Shown one piece after another: positions 19,633 through 27,963 of a stretch of DNA of 64,000 nucleotides. Both the position numbers and the translations under genes were made by a program. The stretch is from the NCBI RefSeq assembly GCF_002091635.1, contig NZ_BDAC01000001.1, forward strand, positions 124,001 through 188,000. Direction: 5' to 3'. The notes under the pieces were generated by a model, which ran no database searches, was not told the origin of the DNA, and saw only the letters and a program-made list of their open reading frames with translations. This stretch comes from Pseudomonas indica NBRC 103045. Its GTDB lineage: Bacteria; Pseudomonadota; Gammaproteobacteria; Pseudomonadales; Pseudomonadaceae. Numbering within the stretch: the first letter of the stretch is position 1; the number at the start of each line of letters is the position of its first letter.

Positions 19633-21949
19633 GCGCCTGCTGCCCCGCCTGTTCCTGTTCGGCCTGCTGGCGCTGCTCGCGCTGGCCGCCTGGCAGTGGC
19701 GTCACGGCCTGCCGCTGTCCACCGACCTGATGGAACTGGTGCCCGGCGCGCCGCGCGATGCCTTGCAGCAACAGGCCGAGCAGCGCATGCAGGAACCGCT
19801 CAACCGCGAACTGCTGGTGCTGCTCGGCTATCCGCAGCGCGAGCAGGCGACCGAAGCGGCCCAGCAGCTGGAGCGGCGCTGGCAAGGCAGCGGAGCGTTC
19901 GAAAGCGTGCAAGGCAGCCTGCAAGCGGACCTGCCCGCGCTGCGCCGGCAATTGCTGGATGGCCGGCTCGCCCTGCTCGGCGAAGATGACCGGCGCCAAC
20001 TGATCGAACAACCCCAGGCGTTCATCCAACAGCGCGTGCAGTCGCTGTTCGACACCTTCGCCGGCAGCCGCTTGCTGGCCAGCGATGAAGACTGGTTCGG
20101 GCTGGCCGAACGCATCCAGAACCACCTGCAACCCCAGGGCGCCTTGCAGGTGGACCTGGCCAGCGGCGCGCTGCTGGTCGAAGCCGAGGGTTTGCAATGG
20201 GCCCTGGTACGCGCCCGCACCCGGGCCGATGCCTTCGACCTCGATCTGCCGTTGCAGGTGGAGGCGCTGGTCGACGCGGCCCGTCGCGAGACCGAGGCGA
20301 ACGGCGGCCGACTGCTCGCCGCCAGCGGCCTGCTGCATGCGGCCGCCAGCCAGCGGCAGGCCACCCGCGAGATGAGCTGGATCGGCGGCGGCGCCGGCCT
20401 GGGCGCGGTGCTGCTGTTGCTGCTGGCGTTCCGCCGCGCCCGCGTGCTGCTGGCGATCCTCCCGGTGCTCGGCGGCCTGCTCGGCGGGGCGGTGGCCTGC
20501 GTCGCGCTGTTCGGCCAGATTCATGTGATCACCCTGGTGCTCGGCGGCAGCCTGATCGGCGTGGCCATCGACCCGCCGCTGCATTACCTGTCGAAGAGCT
20601 GGGCGCTGCGCCCCTGGAGCGCCTGGGGTGCGCTGCGCGCCACCTTGCCGGGCCTCGCCCTGAGCCTGGCGACCAACCTGATCGGCTACCTCGCCCTGGC
20701 GTTCGCGCCCTTTCCGGCGCTCAAGCAGATCGCCGTCTTCTCCGCCGCCGGCCTGCTCACCGCCTTCCTCTGTACCCTGTGCCTGCTGCCCGCGCTGTTC
20801 AGCAGACTCGACTTGCGTCCCGGGCCGGCGCCGCTGGCCCTGGCGGAGCGCGCCTGGAATCTGCGCCAACGCCTGCTGCGGCGCGTGCCGTCGACCGTCC
20901 TGCTGGCCCTGCTGCTGGCCTTCTGCGTGGGTGGCCTATGGCGTCTGAACCTGACCCATGACCTGCGCCAGTGGGTCGCTACCTCGCCGCAGCTACTGGA
21001 CGAAGCCAATACCATCGCCCGCCTGACCGGCCAGCGCCCCACCAGCCAGTTCTTCCTGGTGCGCGCCGCCGACCAGCAGCAGTTACTCGAGCGCCAGGCC
21101 CGGCTGAGCCAACGCCTCGATACCCTGGTCGCCGACGGACAGCTCGGCGGCTACCTGGCGCTCAGCCAGTTGGTCGCCCCGGCGGCGCAGCAGGAGCGTC
21201 TGCGCCAGGCGCTGGATGGGCAGCCCGGGTACTGGCAGCCGCTGCTCGACCTCGGCGTCCCGCGCGAAGCCCTCGAGCGCGAGCTGGAGACCCTGCGCAA
21301 GTTGCCGGTTCTGGACATCCCCGCCGCCCTGGCAGGGCCGCTCGGCGAGGCCTGGCGACCCCTGTGGCTGGGCGAAAGCGATGGCGGCGTGGCCGGGCTG
21401 GTCAGCCTGCAAGGCTTGCACGACACGAACGGGCTGAACGCGCTGAGCGAAGGGCTGGACGGCGTCCGACTGGTCGACCGCCTCGGCCAGCTCAACCGCA
21501 GCTTCACCGCCGCGCAATGGACCGCCAGCGAACTCAAGCTGCTTTCCTGCGCGCTGATCGTCGCGCTATTGAGCGTGCCGTTCGGCCTGCGCGGCGCCGT
21601 GCGGGTCGTCACCCTGCCGCTGCTGTCGGCAGCCACCGCGCTGGCCACGCTGGGTTGGGTCGGCCAGCCGCTGACGCTGTTCGGCCTGTTCGGCCTGCTG
21701 CTGGTCACGGCGATTGGCGTGGACTACGCGATCCTGATGCGCGAACGCGTCGGCGGCGCGGCCGTCAGCCTGTTGGGCAATGCCCTGGCGGCCTTCACCA
21801 CCTGGCTGTCGTTCGGTCTCCTGGCGCTCTCCAGCACCCCGGCGGTGAGCAACTTCGGCCTGGCGGTGAGCCTCGGCCTGGTGTTCAGCTTCCTGCTAGC
21901 GCCCTGGGCCGGCGCAGGCCACCGCCGTGCGACCGGAGGTGCGCAATGA
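19622..21949 (+). CDS. MMPL/RND-family exporter
   Basis: 775-residue inner-membrane transporter of the RND superfamily (MMPL type). Its two halves each have one helix, a ~200-residue periplasmic loop, and a block of five helices (first block about 250-410, second about 630-765). It is the usual exporter of xanthomonadin/aryl polyene clusters and probably extracts the finished lipid from the inner membrane and hands it to the LolA-like protein. Start is TTG at 19622, overlapping the LolA-like stop by 11 nt; no ATG or GTG fits the first helix better. It ends with a 4-nt overlap to the next gene. Confidence 0.88.
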   Translation: MPTERLLPRLFLFGLLALLALAAWQWRHGLPLSTDLMELVPGAPRDALQQQAEQRMQEPLNRELLVLLGYPQREQATEAAQQLERRWQGSGAFESVQGSLQADLPALRRQLLDGRLALLGEDDRRQLIEQPQAFIQQRVQSLFDTFAGSRLLASDEDWFGLAERIQNHLQPQGALQVDLASGALLVEAEGLQWALVRARTRADAFDLDLPLQVEALVDAARRETEANGGRLLAASGLLHAAASQRQATREMSWIGGGAGLGAVLLLLLAFRRARVLLAILPVLGGLLGGAVACVALFGQIHVITLVLGGSLIGVAIDPPLHYLSKSWALRPWSAWGALRATLPGLALSLATNLIGYLALAFAPFPALKQIAVFSAAGLLTAFLCTLCLLPALFSRLDLRPGPAPLALAERAWNLRQRLLRRVPSTVLLALLLAFCVGGLWRLNLTHDLRQWVATSPQLLDEANTIARLTGQRPTSQFFLVRAADQQQLLERQARLSQRLDTLVADGQLGGYLALSQLVAPAAQQERLRQALDGQPGYWQPLLDLGVPREALERELETLRKLPVLDIPAALAGPLGEAWRPLWLGESDGGVAGLVSLQGLHDTNGLNALSEGLDGVRLVDRLGQLNRSFTAAQWTASELKLLSCALIVALLSVPFGLRGAVRVVTLPLLSAATALATLGWVGQPLTLFGLFGLLLVTAIGVDYAILMRERVGGAAVSLLGNALAAFTTWLSFGLLALSSTPAVSNFGLAVSLGLVFSFLLAPWAGAGHRRATGGAQ

Positions 21950-23100
21950 GCGTCGCCCTGTTCTGGCTGGTGGCACTCGCGCTCTACACCGCCGCCCTGT
22001 TGCTGGGCCGGCGTTTGGGCCTGTTCCCTATCGTCAGCCAGTTGTTGCTGGCCAGCCTGGGGATACCGGCGCTGCTGCTCGGCTGGATCGAACCGCATGC
22101 CGGGCTGAGCGCCGCCGAGCTGCTCGCACCGACCTGGTTGAACGCTCTGTACGGGCTCTGCTTCGCCCTGCTGCTGGGCTACATCCTCGGCGACGTGGTC
22201 GATCTGGAATTCAACCCGCAGAGCCTGAAGATCGCCCTGCCGAGTTTCCTGGTTCCCTTGTTCTGCGGCCTGGCCTGCGCCGGCTGGCTGCTGCCCTCGG
22301 CCGGCTGGCTGAGTGCGCTGGGCATCGGACTGCTGTTTTCCATCACCGCCATCCCGGTGCTCTACCTGTATCTGCAGAACATCGGCTATCCGCCGGCGGC
22401 GACCCGGCGCCTGCTGCACGCGGCAATCCTCATGGACTTGGCCTGCTGGGGCCTGTTCGCCCTCGCCCAGGGCAGCGCCCAGCCGGAGCGCCTGCTCTGG
22501 CCCTTGCTGGCCGCCGCGTTGCCACTGGTGCTCCGCGGCTTGCGCCTGCGTCACGACCTCGCCTTCAGCCTGCCGTTCTTCGCCCTGATGCTGTTGTTCC
22601 AGCAGTTGCACCTGAACGCGCTGCTGTTCGGCATCGGCTACCTGCTCTGCCTCGCCGCCCTGCGTCAGCCGTTCCGCCTGCCGCTGGCGCCGCGCCACTG
22701 GTTCTGGCTGCTGAACGGGTTGGCGATCCCGCTGATCCTCACGTTCGGCGTGCTGCAAGTGAATTTCCGCGAGGCCTGGCAGGGCTCGTCCTGGCTGCAC
22801 CTCGGCGTGCTGCTGGTGCTGCCGGTGGCGAGCAAGGTGGCCGGCAACTGGCTCGGCCTGCACTGGGCCGACCGCCAGGCCCCGGCCGCGACGAAATGGC
22901 GGGAAAGCCTGCTGCTGAATATCCGCGGGCTGACCGAGATCGTTTTCCTCAATCTGCTGCTGCAACAGCGGCTGATCGACGAGCGGGTCTACTTCGGCCT
23001 GCTGCTCATGAGCCTGTTTTCCACCCTGCTGCCGACCCTGCTCGGCATCCGCCACCCTCAACAAGAACACCAAGCCAGGAGGCCCTATGGCGCAGCTTGA
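21946..23100 (+). CDS. CPA2 antiporter-like integral membrane protein
   Basis: 384-residue polytopic membrane protein with about 11-12 helices. The pattern resembles the Na+/H+ exchanger (CPA2/KefB) fold: GLLFSITAIPVLYLYLQNIG in the middle and LLNIRGLTEIVFLNLLLQQR near the end, followed by MSLFSTLLPTLLG, as in the last helices of that family. There is no cytoplasmic RCK domain. It may exchange protons or cations to support export, or may be a repurposed fold; I do not know a tested homologue. A good SD (GGAGGT) precedes ATG 21946, which overlaps the MMPL stop by 4 nt; its end overlaps the flavoprotein gene by 14 nt. Confidence 0.65.
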   Translation: MSVALFWLVALALYTAALLLGRRLGLFPIVSQLLLASLGIPALLLGWIEPHAGLSAAELLAPTWLNALYGLCFALLLGYILGDVVDLEFNPQSLKIALPSFLVPLFCGLACAGWLLPSAGWLSALGIGLLFSITAIPVLYLYLQNIGYPPAATRRLLHAAILMDLACWGLFALAQGSAQPERLLWPLLAAALPLVLRGLRLRHDLAFSLPFFALMLLFQQLHLNALLFGIGYLLCLAALRQPFRLPLAPRHWFWLLNGLAIPLILTFGVLQVNFREAWQGSSWLHLGVLLVLPVASKVAGNWLGLHWADRQAPAATKWRESLLLNIRGLTEIVFLNLLLQQRLIDERVYFGLLLMSLFSTLLPTLLGIRHPQQEHQARRPYGAA

Positions 23101-24325
23101 GACGCAACAACGTGAAGTCGTGATCATCGGCGCCGGCCCTTCCGGCGCGATCGCGGGAGCCTTGCTCAAGCGCCAGGGGCACGACGTGCTGGTACTGGAA
23201 CGCCAGCGCTTCCCGCGCTTCTCCATCGGCGAGAGCCTGCTCTCGCACTGCCTGGACTTCGTCGAGGAAGCCGGCATGCTCGAGGCGGTCGAAGCGGCGG
23301 GTTTCCAGCGCAAGAACGGCGCGGCCTTCGCCTGGAACGAGCGCTACACCGACTTCGATTTCCGCGACAAATTCACCGAGGGCCACGGCTGGACCTTCCA
23401 GGTGCAGCGCGCCCATTTCGATCAGGTACTGGCCGACGACGCCGCCCGCCAGGGTGTGGAAATCCGCTACGAGGAAGAGATCGTCGCCGCCGACTTCGAC
23501 GGCGATTGCCCGTGCCTGCGCGTGCGCCGGGCGGATGGCAGCGAGTACCGGGTGGAGTCCGCCTTCGTCCTCGATGCCAGCGGCTACGGCCGGGTCTTGC
23601 CGCGGCTGCTGGACCTGGAGGCGCCGTCGGCCTTCCCGGTGCGCCAGGCGGTGTTCACCCACATCGAGGACCGCATCGCCGGCTCCGCCTTCGACCGCGA
23701 CAAAATCCTCATCACCATCCACCCACAGCACCGCGACATCTGGTTCTGGACCATTCCCTTCAGCAACGGCCGCTGCTCCCTTGGCGTGGTCGCCGACGCC
23801 ACCCATTACCAGGGCCGGCCGCAGGACCTCGACGCCTGCCTGCGCCAGTTCGTCGACGAGACACCGAGCCTGGCGCGGGTACTGGAGAATGCCGTCTGGG
23901 ATACCCCGGCGCGCAGCCTGGGCGGCTATTCGGCGAACGTGAAGACCCTGCACGGCCGCGGCTTCGCCCTGCTGGGCAACGCGGCAGAGTTCCTCGACCC
24001 GGTGTTCTCCTCCGGGGTGACCATCGCCATGCGCTCGGCCAGCATGGCCGCCGGCCTGCTGCATCGCCAGTTGCAGGGCGAGCCGGTGGATTGGCAGACG
24101 CAGTTCGCCGTACCGCTCAAACGCGGCGTGGATGCCTTCCGGGCCTACGTGGAGGGTTGGTACGATGGCCGCTTCCAGGACGTCATCTTCCACCGCAACG
24201 GCTCATCGGAAATCCGCCGGATGATCTGCTCGATCCTCGCCGGCTACGCCTGGGACGAAAGCAATCCCTATGTCGCCGAGCCCCAGCGACGCCTGCGGGT
24301 GTTGGCCGAACTATGCGCGCAGTAA
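23087..24325 (+). CDS. FAD-dependent oxidoreductase of the tryptophan halogenase superfamily
   Basis: 412-residue flavoprotein. An N-terminal dinucleotide-binding motif GAGPSGAIAG (15-24) is followed by SIGESLL, the RKNGAAFAW segment with Lys76, and WFWTIP (219-224), which fits the WxWxIP signature of flavin-dependent halogenases; GNAAEFLDPVFSSGV matches the second FAD motif. Halogenated aryl polyenes (xanthomonadins, some flexirubins) exist, so aryl halogenation is possible, but similar flavoproteins in other aryl polyene clusters may instead be dehydrogenases or monooxygenases. ATG at 23087 has a strong SD (AGGAGG) and overlaps the membrane protein gene by 14 nt. Confidence 0.75.
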   Translation: MAQLETQQREVVIIGAGPSGAIAGALLKRQGHDVLVLERQRFPRFSIGESLLSHCLDFVEEAGMLEAVEAAGFQRKNGAAFAWNERYTDFDFRDKFTEGHGWTFQVQRAHFDQVLADDAARQGVEIRYEEEIVAADFDGDCPCLRVRRADGSEYRVESAFVLDASGYGRVLPRLLDLEAPSAFPVRQAVFTHIEDRIAGSAFDRDKILITIHPQHRDIWFWTIPFSNGRCSLGVVADATHYQGRPQDLDACLRQFVDETPSLARVLENAVWDTPARSLGGYSANVKTLHGRGFALLGNAAEFLDPVFSSGVTIAMRSASMAAGLLHRQLQGEPVDWQTQFAVPLKRGVDAFRAYVEGWYDGRFQDVIFHRNGSSEIRRMICSILAGYAWDESNPYVAEPQRRLRVLAELCAQ

Positions 24326-24365
24326 AGGCCAACCGATGAACGCCACACCGCCGATAAGGACATCC

Positions 24366-25094
24366 ATGGACCGCGCCGCCCCCACCTACGTCGAAGAGAC
24401 CCGCTTCGGGTTCTGGTTCCTGCAGAGCCACACCTGGCAGCACCACGTGCTGCGCGTGGCGATCAACGATCTGCTGCGGCTGATCGACCCGCCGCTGCCG
24501 GAGCGCCCCGTGCTGCTGGATGCCGGCTGCGGCCAGGGCAAGTCCTTCCGCCTGCTGGCGGACGCCTTCCAGCCGGTCCGGCTCATCGGTCTCGATGCCG
24601 ATCCGCACAGCCTCGACTGCGCACGCGCCGAGGCCGGGCGGCAGTCGCTGGACGTCGAGCTGATCGCCAGCGACTGCGCGGCCATCCGGCTGCCCGATGC
24701 CAGCGTCGACCTGTTGTTCTGCCACCAGACCTTTCATCACCTGGTGGAGCAGGAAAAAGCCCTCGCCGAGTTCTCGCGCGTGCTCAAGCCCGGCGGCTGG
24801 CTGCTGTTCGCCGAATCGACCAAGGCCTACATCGACACCTGGGTGATTCGCTGGCTGTTCCGCCATCCGATGCACGTACAGAAGAGCGCCGACCAGTACC
24901 TCGGCATGCTGCGCCGGCAGGGCTTCGTGTTCGACGAACGGAACGTCTCCTACCCGTACCTCTGGTGGAGCCGGTCGACCGACTTCGGCCTGTTGGAACG
25001 CTGGGGTCTGCGCCGGCCGAAGCCCTTCGGCCAGCGCGAGGAAACCCTGGTGAATGCGGCGGTGCGCAAACCCCTGGAGGCAGCGGCCCGATGA
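24366..25094 (+). CDS. Class I SAM-dependent methyltransferase
   Basis: 242-residue soluble methyltransferase with motif I LLDAGCGQGKSF, an acidic residue ending strand 2 (IGLDADPH) and the post-I/II region LLFCHQTFHHL. It could methylate the aryl ring or its hydroxyl, as methylated aryl polyenes are known, but target atom and timing are unknown. Two starts are possible: ATG 24366 with AAGGA five nt upstream (chosen), or ATG 24336 (ten residues longer) with AAAGG. This is one of the few places in the operon with a real gap (40 nt) instead of an overlap. Its stop overlaps the lipoprotein gene by 4 nt. Confidence 0.82.
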   Translation: MDRAAPTYVEETRFGFWFLQSHTWQHHVLRVAINDLLRLIDPPLPERPVLLDAGCGQGKSFRLLADAFQPVRLIGLDADPHSLDCARAEAGRQSLDVELIASDCAAIRLPDASVDLLFCHQTFHHLVEQEKALAEFSRVLKPGGWLLFAESTKAYIDTWVIRWLFRHPMHVQKSADQYLGMLRRQGFVFDERNVSYPYLWWSRSTDFGLLERWGLRRPKPFGQREETLVNAAVRKPLEAAAR

Positions 25095-25603
25095 TTCGCC
25101 CCTGGCCGCTGCTCCTCGCCCTGCTGCTCGGCGCCTGTAGCCACCAGGCGCCGTTGCCCGTGGCCGCCCCGGCACTCGACTGGCCGTTGCAGCTGCATGT
25201 GCTGCGCCAGCAGGACGACCAGCGCCAGGACTGGCTGCTGGTGGTGCAACGGGAAGACGGCGCGCTGCGCTGGTCGCTGCTGGACCCGCTGGGCATCCCC
25301 CGCGCCCGGCAGTTGCTGGTGCAACAAGACTGGCAGAACGACGGTCTGCTGCCGCCGAACCCGGAGGCGCGCGAACTGTTCGCTGCCCTGCTGTTCGCCC
25401 TGACGCCGACGGAGGAACTTGCACAACGCTATCCGTCGGTCCGCTGGACGGCCGACGACAAGGCGCGGCAGCTGTTCGACAATGGTCAGCCACGCTGGCG
25501 AGTGGCCTACCGCGCACCGCTGGACTTCGACCTGGTGGCCGCCGACGGCCTGCATTACCGCGTCACTGCGCTCCCCGCGCATGAGCGAGGAGCCACACCA
25601 TGA
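25091..25603 (+). CDS. DUF3261-type lipoprotein
   Basis: 170-residue lipoprotein with a type II signal: LLLALLLGAC, lipidated Cys at about 16. The mature part is beta-rich and Gln/Leu-rich, and I recognise it as the DUF3261 protein that accompanies aryl polyene operons. With no Asp after the lipobox Cys (Ser-His follows) it should be sorted to the outer membrane, where it could act as a LolB-like acceptor for the lipidated pigment; this role is inference. It overlaps both neighbours by 4 nt. Confidence 0.72.
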   Translation: MIRPWPLLLALLLGACSHQAPLPVAAPALDWPLQLHVLRQQDDQRQDWLLVVQREDGALRWSLLDPLGIPRARQLLVQQDWQNDGLLPPNPEARELFAALLFALTPTEELAQRYPSVRWTADDKARQLFDNGQPRWRVAYRAPLDFDLVAADGLHYRVTALPAHERGATP

Positions 25604-26790
25604 CCGCCTACCTGAACGCCCTCGGAGTGATCTGCGCCCTCGGTGCCGGCAAACGCGCCGTGGCCGAGCGCCTGTTCGCCGGCGATGTTTCCGGCCTGCG
25701 CGAGCAGGACGGCTGGCGCAGCGAGGGTCCGCTGCTGGTCGGTGCCGTGGACGTCCCGTTGCCGGCCATCCCCGACGGCTTGGCCGACCATGCGACACGC
25801 AACAACCGGTTGCTGCTGGCCGTCGCCCTGGAAATCGAAACGGATATCCGCCAGGCCATCGCCCGCTACGGCCGGGGGCGCATCGGCGTGGTGCTCGGCA
25901 CCAGCACCTCCGGCATCCACGAAGCCACCGGCGGCATCGCCCGCTATGTGCAGGACGGCTGCTTCCCCGACGACTACCGCTATCGCCAGCAGGAACTGGC
26001 CGCGCCCGCCGCCTTCCTCGCCGAGTGGCTGCAGCTCGACGGCCCGACCTACGCCATCTCCACCGCCTGCACCTCCAGCGGCCGGGCCCTGCTCAGCGCG
26101 CGCCGGCTGCTCGACCTGAACATCTGCGACGCCGTGCTGTGCGGCGGCGTGGATTCGCTCTGCGGCCTGACCCTGCAAGGCTTCGGCTCCCTGGAAGCGG
26201 TTTCCGCCCAGCGCTGCAACCCGTTTTCCGCGAATCGCAACGGCATCAACATCGGCGAAGCGGCGGCGCTCTTTCTTATGACCAAAGAATCGACGCAGGG
26301 CCGGACGATCGCACTGCTCGGCGCCGGCGCCAGCTCCGATGCCCACCACATCTCCGCCCCGGAGCCGGAAGGCCGCGGCGCCCGCCAGGCGATGCTCAAG
26401 GCGCTGGCCGACGCCGGGCTGGAGTCCGGGCAGATCGGCTACCTGAACCTGCACGGCACCGCCACGGCGCACAACGACGCCATGGAGAGCCTGGCCGTGA
26501 ATGCGGTATTTCCCGCTGGCGTGCCCTGCTCGTCCACCAAGCCGCTCACCGGCCACACCCTCGGTGCCGCCGGCGCGCTGGAAGCGGCGTTCTGCTGGCT
26601 GTGCCTGAGCGCGGAGAACCGCGACGGCCGGCTGCCGCCGCACCGCTGGGACGGTGTCGCCGACCCGCAGTTGGCGCCGCTGGCCTTCGTCGATGGCGAT
26701 ACTCGCCTCGGCGAACGGCAGCGCTACCTGATGAGCAATTCCTTCGCCTTCGGCGGCAATAACATCAGCCTGATTCTGGGGGCCGCATGA
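25600..26790 (+). CDS. Beta-ketoacyl-ACP synthase, partner of the chain length factor (ApeO-like)
   Basis: 396-residue ketosynthase with complete active site: Cys157 (ISTACTSSG), His285 (LHGTATAHND) and His319 (PLTGHTLGAAG). It carries out decarboxylative Claisen extension with malonyl-ACP. By comparison with characterised aryl polyene systems it is the ApeO-type subunit that pairs with the half-size ApeC-type protein (gene at 11156). Start ATG overlaps the lipoprotein stop by 4 nt, and its end overlaps the dehydratase gene by 4 nt. Confidence 0.88.
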   Translation: MTAYLNALGVICALGAGKRAVAERLFAGDVSGLREQDGWRSEGPLLVGAVDVPLPAIPDGLADHATRNNRLLLAVALEIETDIRQAIARYGRGRIGVVLGTSTSGIHEATGGIARYVQDGCFPDDYRYRQQELAAPAAFLAEWLQLDGPTYAISTACTSSGRALLSARRLLDLNICDAVLCGGVDSLCGLTLQGFGSLEAVSAQRCNPFSANRNGINIGEAAALFLMTKESTQGRTIALLGAGASSDAHHISAPEPEGRGARQAMLKALADAGLESGQIGYLNLHGTATAHNDAMESLAVNAVFPAGVPCSSTKPLTGHTLGAAGALEAAFCWLCLSAENRDGRLPPHRWDGVADPQLAPLAFVDGDTRLGERQRYLMSNSFAFGGNNISLILGAA

Positions 26791-27242
26791 TCGATTGGCC
26801 GATCGCCGAACTCCTGCCGCATGCCGGCGACATGATCCTGCTCGACGCGGTGGAGCGCTTCGGCGACGAAGACGTGGAGACCCGCGCCACCGTGCGCCCC
26901 GGCGGCCTGTTCAACCGCGAAGACGGCAGCCTGCCGGCCTGGGTCGGCGTCGAGCTGATGGCGCAGAGCGTGGCCGCCTACGCCGGCTGCCAGGCCCGCG
27001 TGCGCGGCGAGCCGGTGGAGCTGGGCTTCCTGCTCGGCACCCGCAGTTACCAATGCAACGTCGAAGCCTTCGTCGCCGGTGCCGACCTGCACATCCATGC
27101 CATCCGTTCGCTGCAGGACGACAACGGCATGGGCGTTTTCGAGTGCCGGCTGAGCGGCCCCGGCATCGAGGCATTCGCCCGACTCAACGTGTTCCGGCCA
27201 CCGGAAGTGGCCCGCTATCTTCAGGAGCCCGCTCATGACTGA
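26787..27242 (+). CDS. 3-hydroxyacyl-ACP dehydratase, ApeP-like hot-dog protein
   Basis: 151-residue hot-dog dehydratase with His12 (LLPHAGDMILLD) and Glu56 (VGVELMAQS) in the FabA/FabZ catalytic positions. In characterised systems a pair of dehydratases (ApeI and ApeP) acts together; here the other one is the C-terminal domain of the AMP ligase at 13701-15380. It would make each new double bond of the polyene after ketoreduction. Overlaps of 4 and 8 nt with its neighbours suggest coupled translation. Confidence 0.87.
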   Translation: MIDWPIAELLPHAGDMILLDAVERFGDEDVETRATVRPGGLFNREDGSLPAWVGVELMAQSVAAYAGCQARVRGEPVELGFLLGTRSYQCNVEAFVAGADLHIHAIRSLQDDNGMGVFECRLSGPGIEAFARLNVFRPPEVARYLQEPAHD

Positions 27243-27963
27243 TCCGATTCTGGTAACCGGCTCCAGCCGCGGCATCGGCCGCGCCATCGCCCTGCGCCTG
27301 GCGCGTGCCGGGTACGACCTGGTGCTGCACTGCCTCTCGCGCCGTGACGAAGCCGAAGCGGTCCGCGCCGAGATCGAAACCCTCGGCCGCCAGGCCCGCA
27401 TCCTGCAGTTCGACGTCGCTGACCGCGCTGCCTGCCGGGCCGCCCTGGAAGCGGACATGGAGGCCCACGGTGCCTATTACGGTGTGGTCTGCAATGCCGG
27501 CCTGACCCGCGACGGCGCCTTTCCGGCGCTGACCGACGAGGACTGGGATGCGGTGCTGCGTACCAATCTCGATGGTTTCTACAACGTGCTGCACCCGCTG
27601 ATCATGCCGATGATCCGCCGCCGCCAGCCGGGCCGGATCGTCTGCATCACCTCGGTTTCCGGGCTGATCGGCAATCGCGGGCAGGTCAACTACAGCGCTT
27701 CGAAGGCCGGCGTCATCGGTGCGGCCAAGGCCCTGGCCATCGAACTGGGCAAGCGCCGGATCACCGTCAACTGCGTGGCGCCGGGGCTGATCGACACCGA
27801 CATGCTGGACGAACAGGTGCCGGTGGAAGAATTGCTGAAGATGATCCCGGCCCAGCGCATGGGCACGCCGGAAGAAGTGGCCGGGGCGGTGAATTTCCTG
27901 ATGTCCGAGGAGGCGGCCTACATCACCCGCCAGGTCCTCGCAGTGAACGGAGGGCTGTGCTGA
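27235..27963 (+). CDS. FabG-type 3-oxoacyl-ACP reductase (ApeQ-like)
   Basis: 242-residue short-chain dehydrogenase. The NADPH-binding motif is TGSSRGIGRA (8-17) and the catalytic set Ser140, Tyr153, Lys157 (YSASK) is complete; NAG occurs at 87-89. It reduces 3-oxoacyl-ACP to 3-hydroxyacyl-ACP in polyene assembly. Position between dehydratase and second ketosynthase identifies it as the pathway reductase rather than the housekeeping fabG, which normally sits with acpP and fabF. Its stop overlaps the following ATG by one base (TGATG). Confidence 0.9.
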   Translation: MTDPILVTGSSRGIGRAIALRLARAGYDLVLHCLSRRDEAEAVRAEIETLGRQARILQFDVADRAACRAALEADMEAHGAYYGVVCNAGLTRDGAFPALTDEDWDAVLRTNLDGFYNVLHPLIMPMIRRRQPGRIVCITSVSGLIGNRGQVNYSASKAGVIGAAKALAIELGKRRITVNCVAPGLIDTDMLDEQVPVEELLKMIPAQRMGTPEEVAGAVNFLMSEEAAYITRQVLAVNGGLC

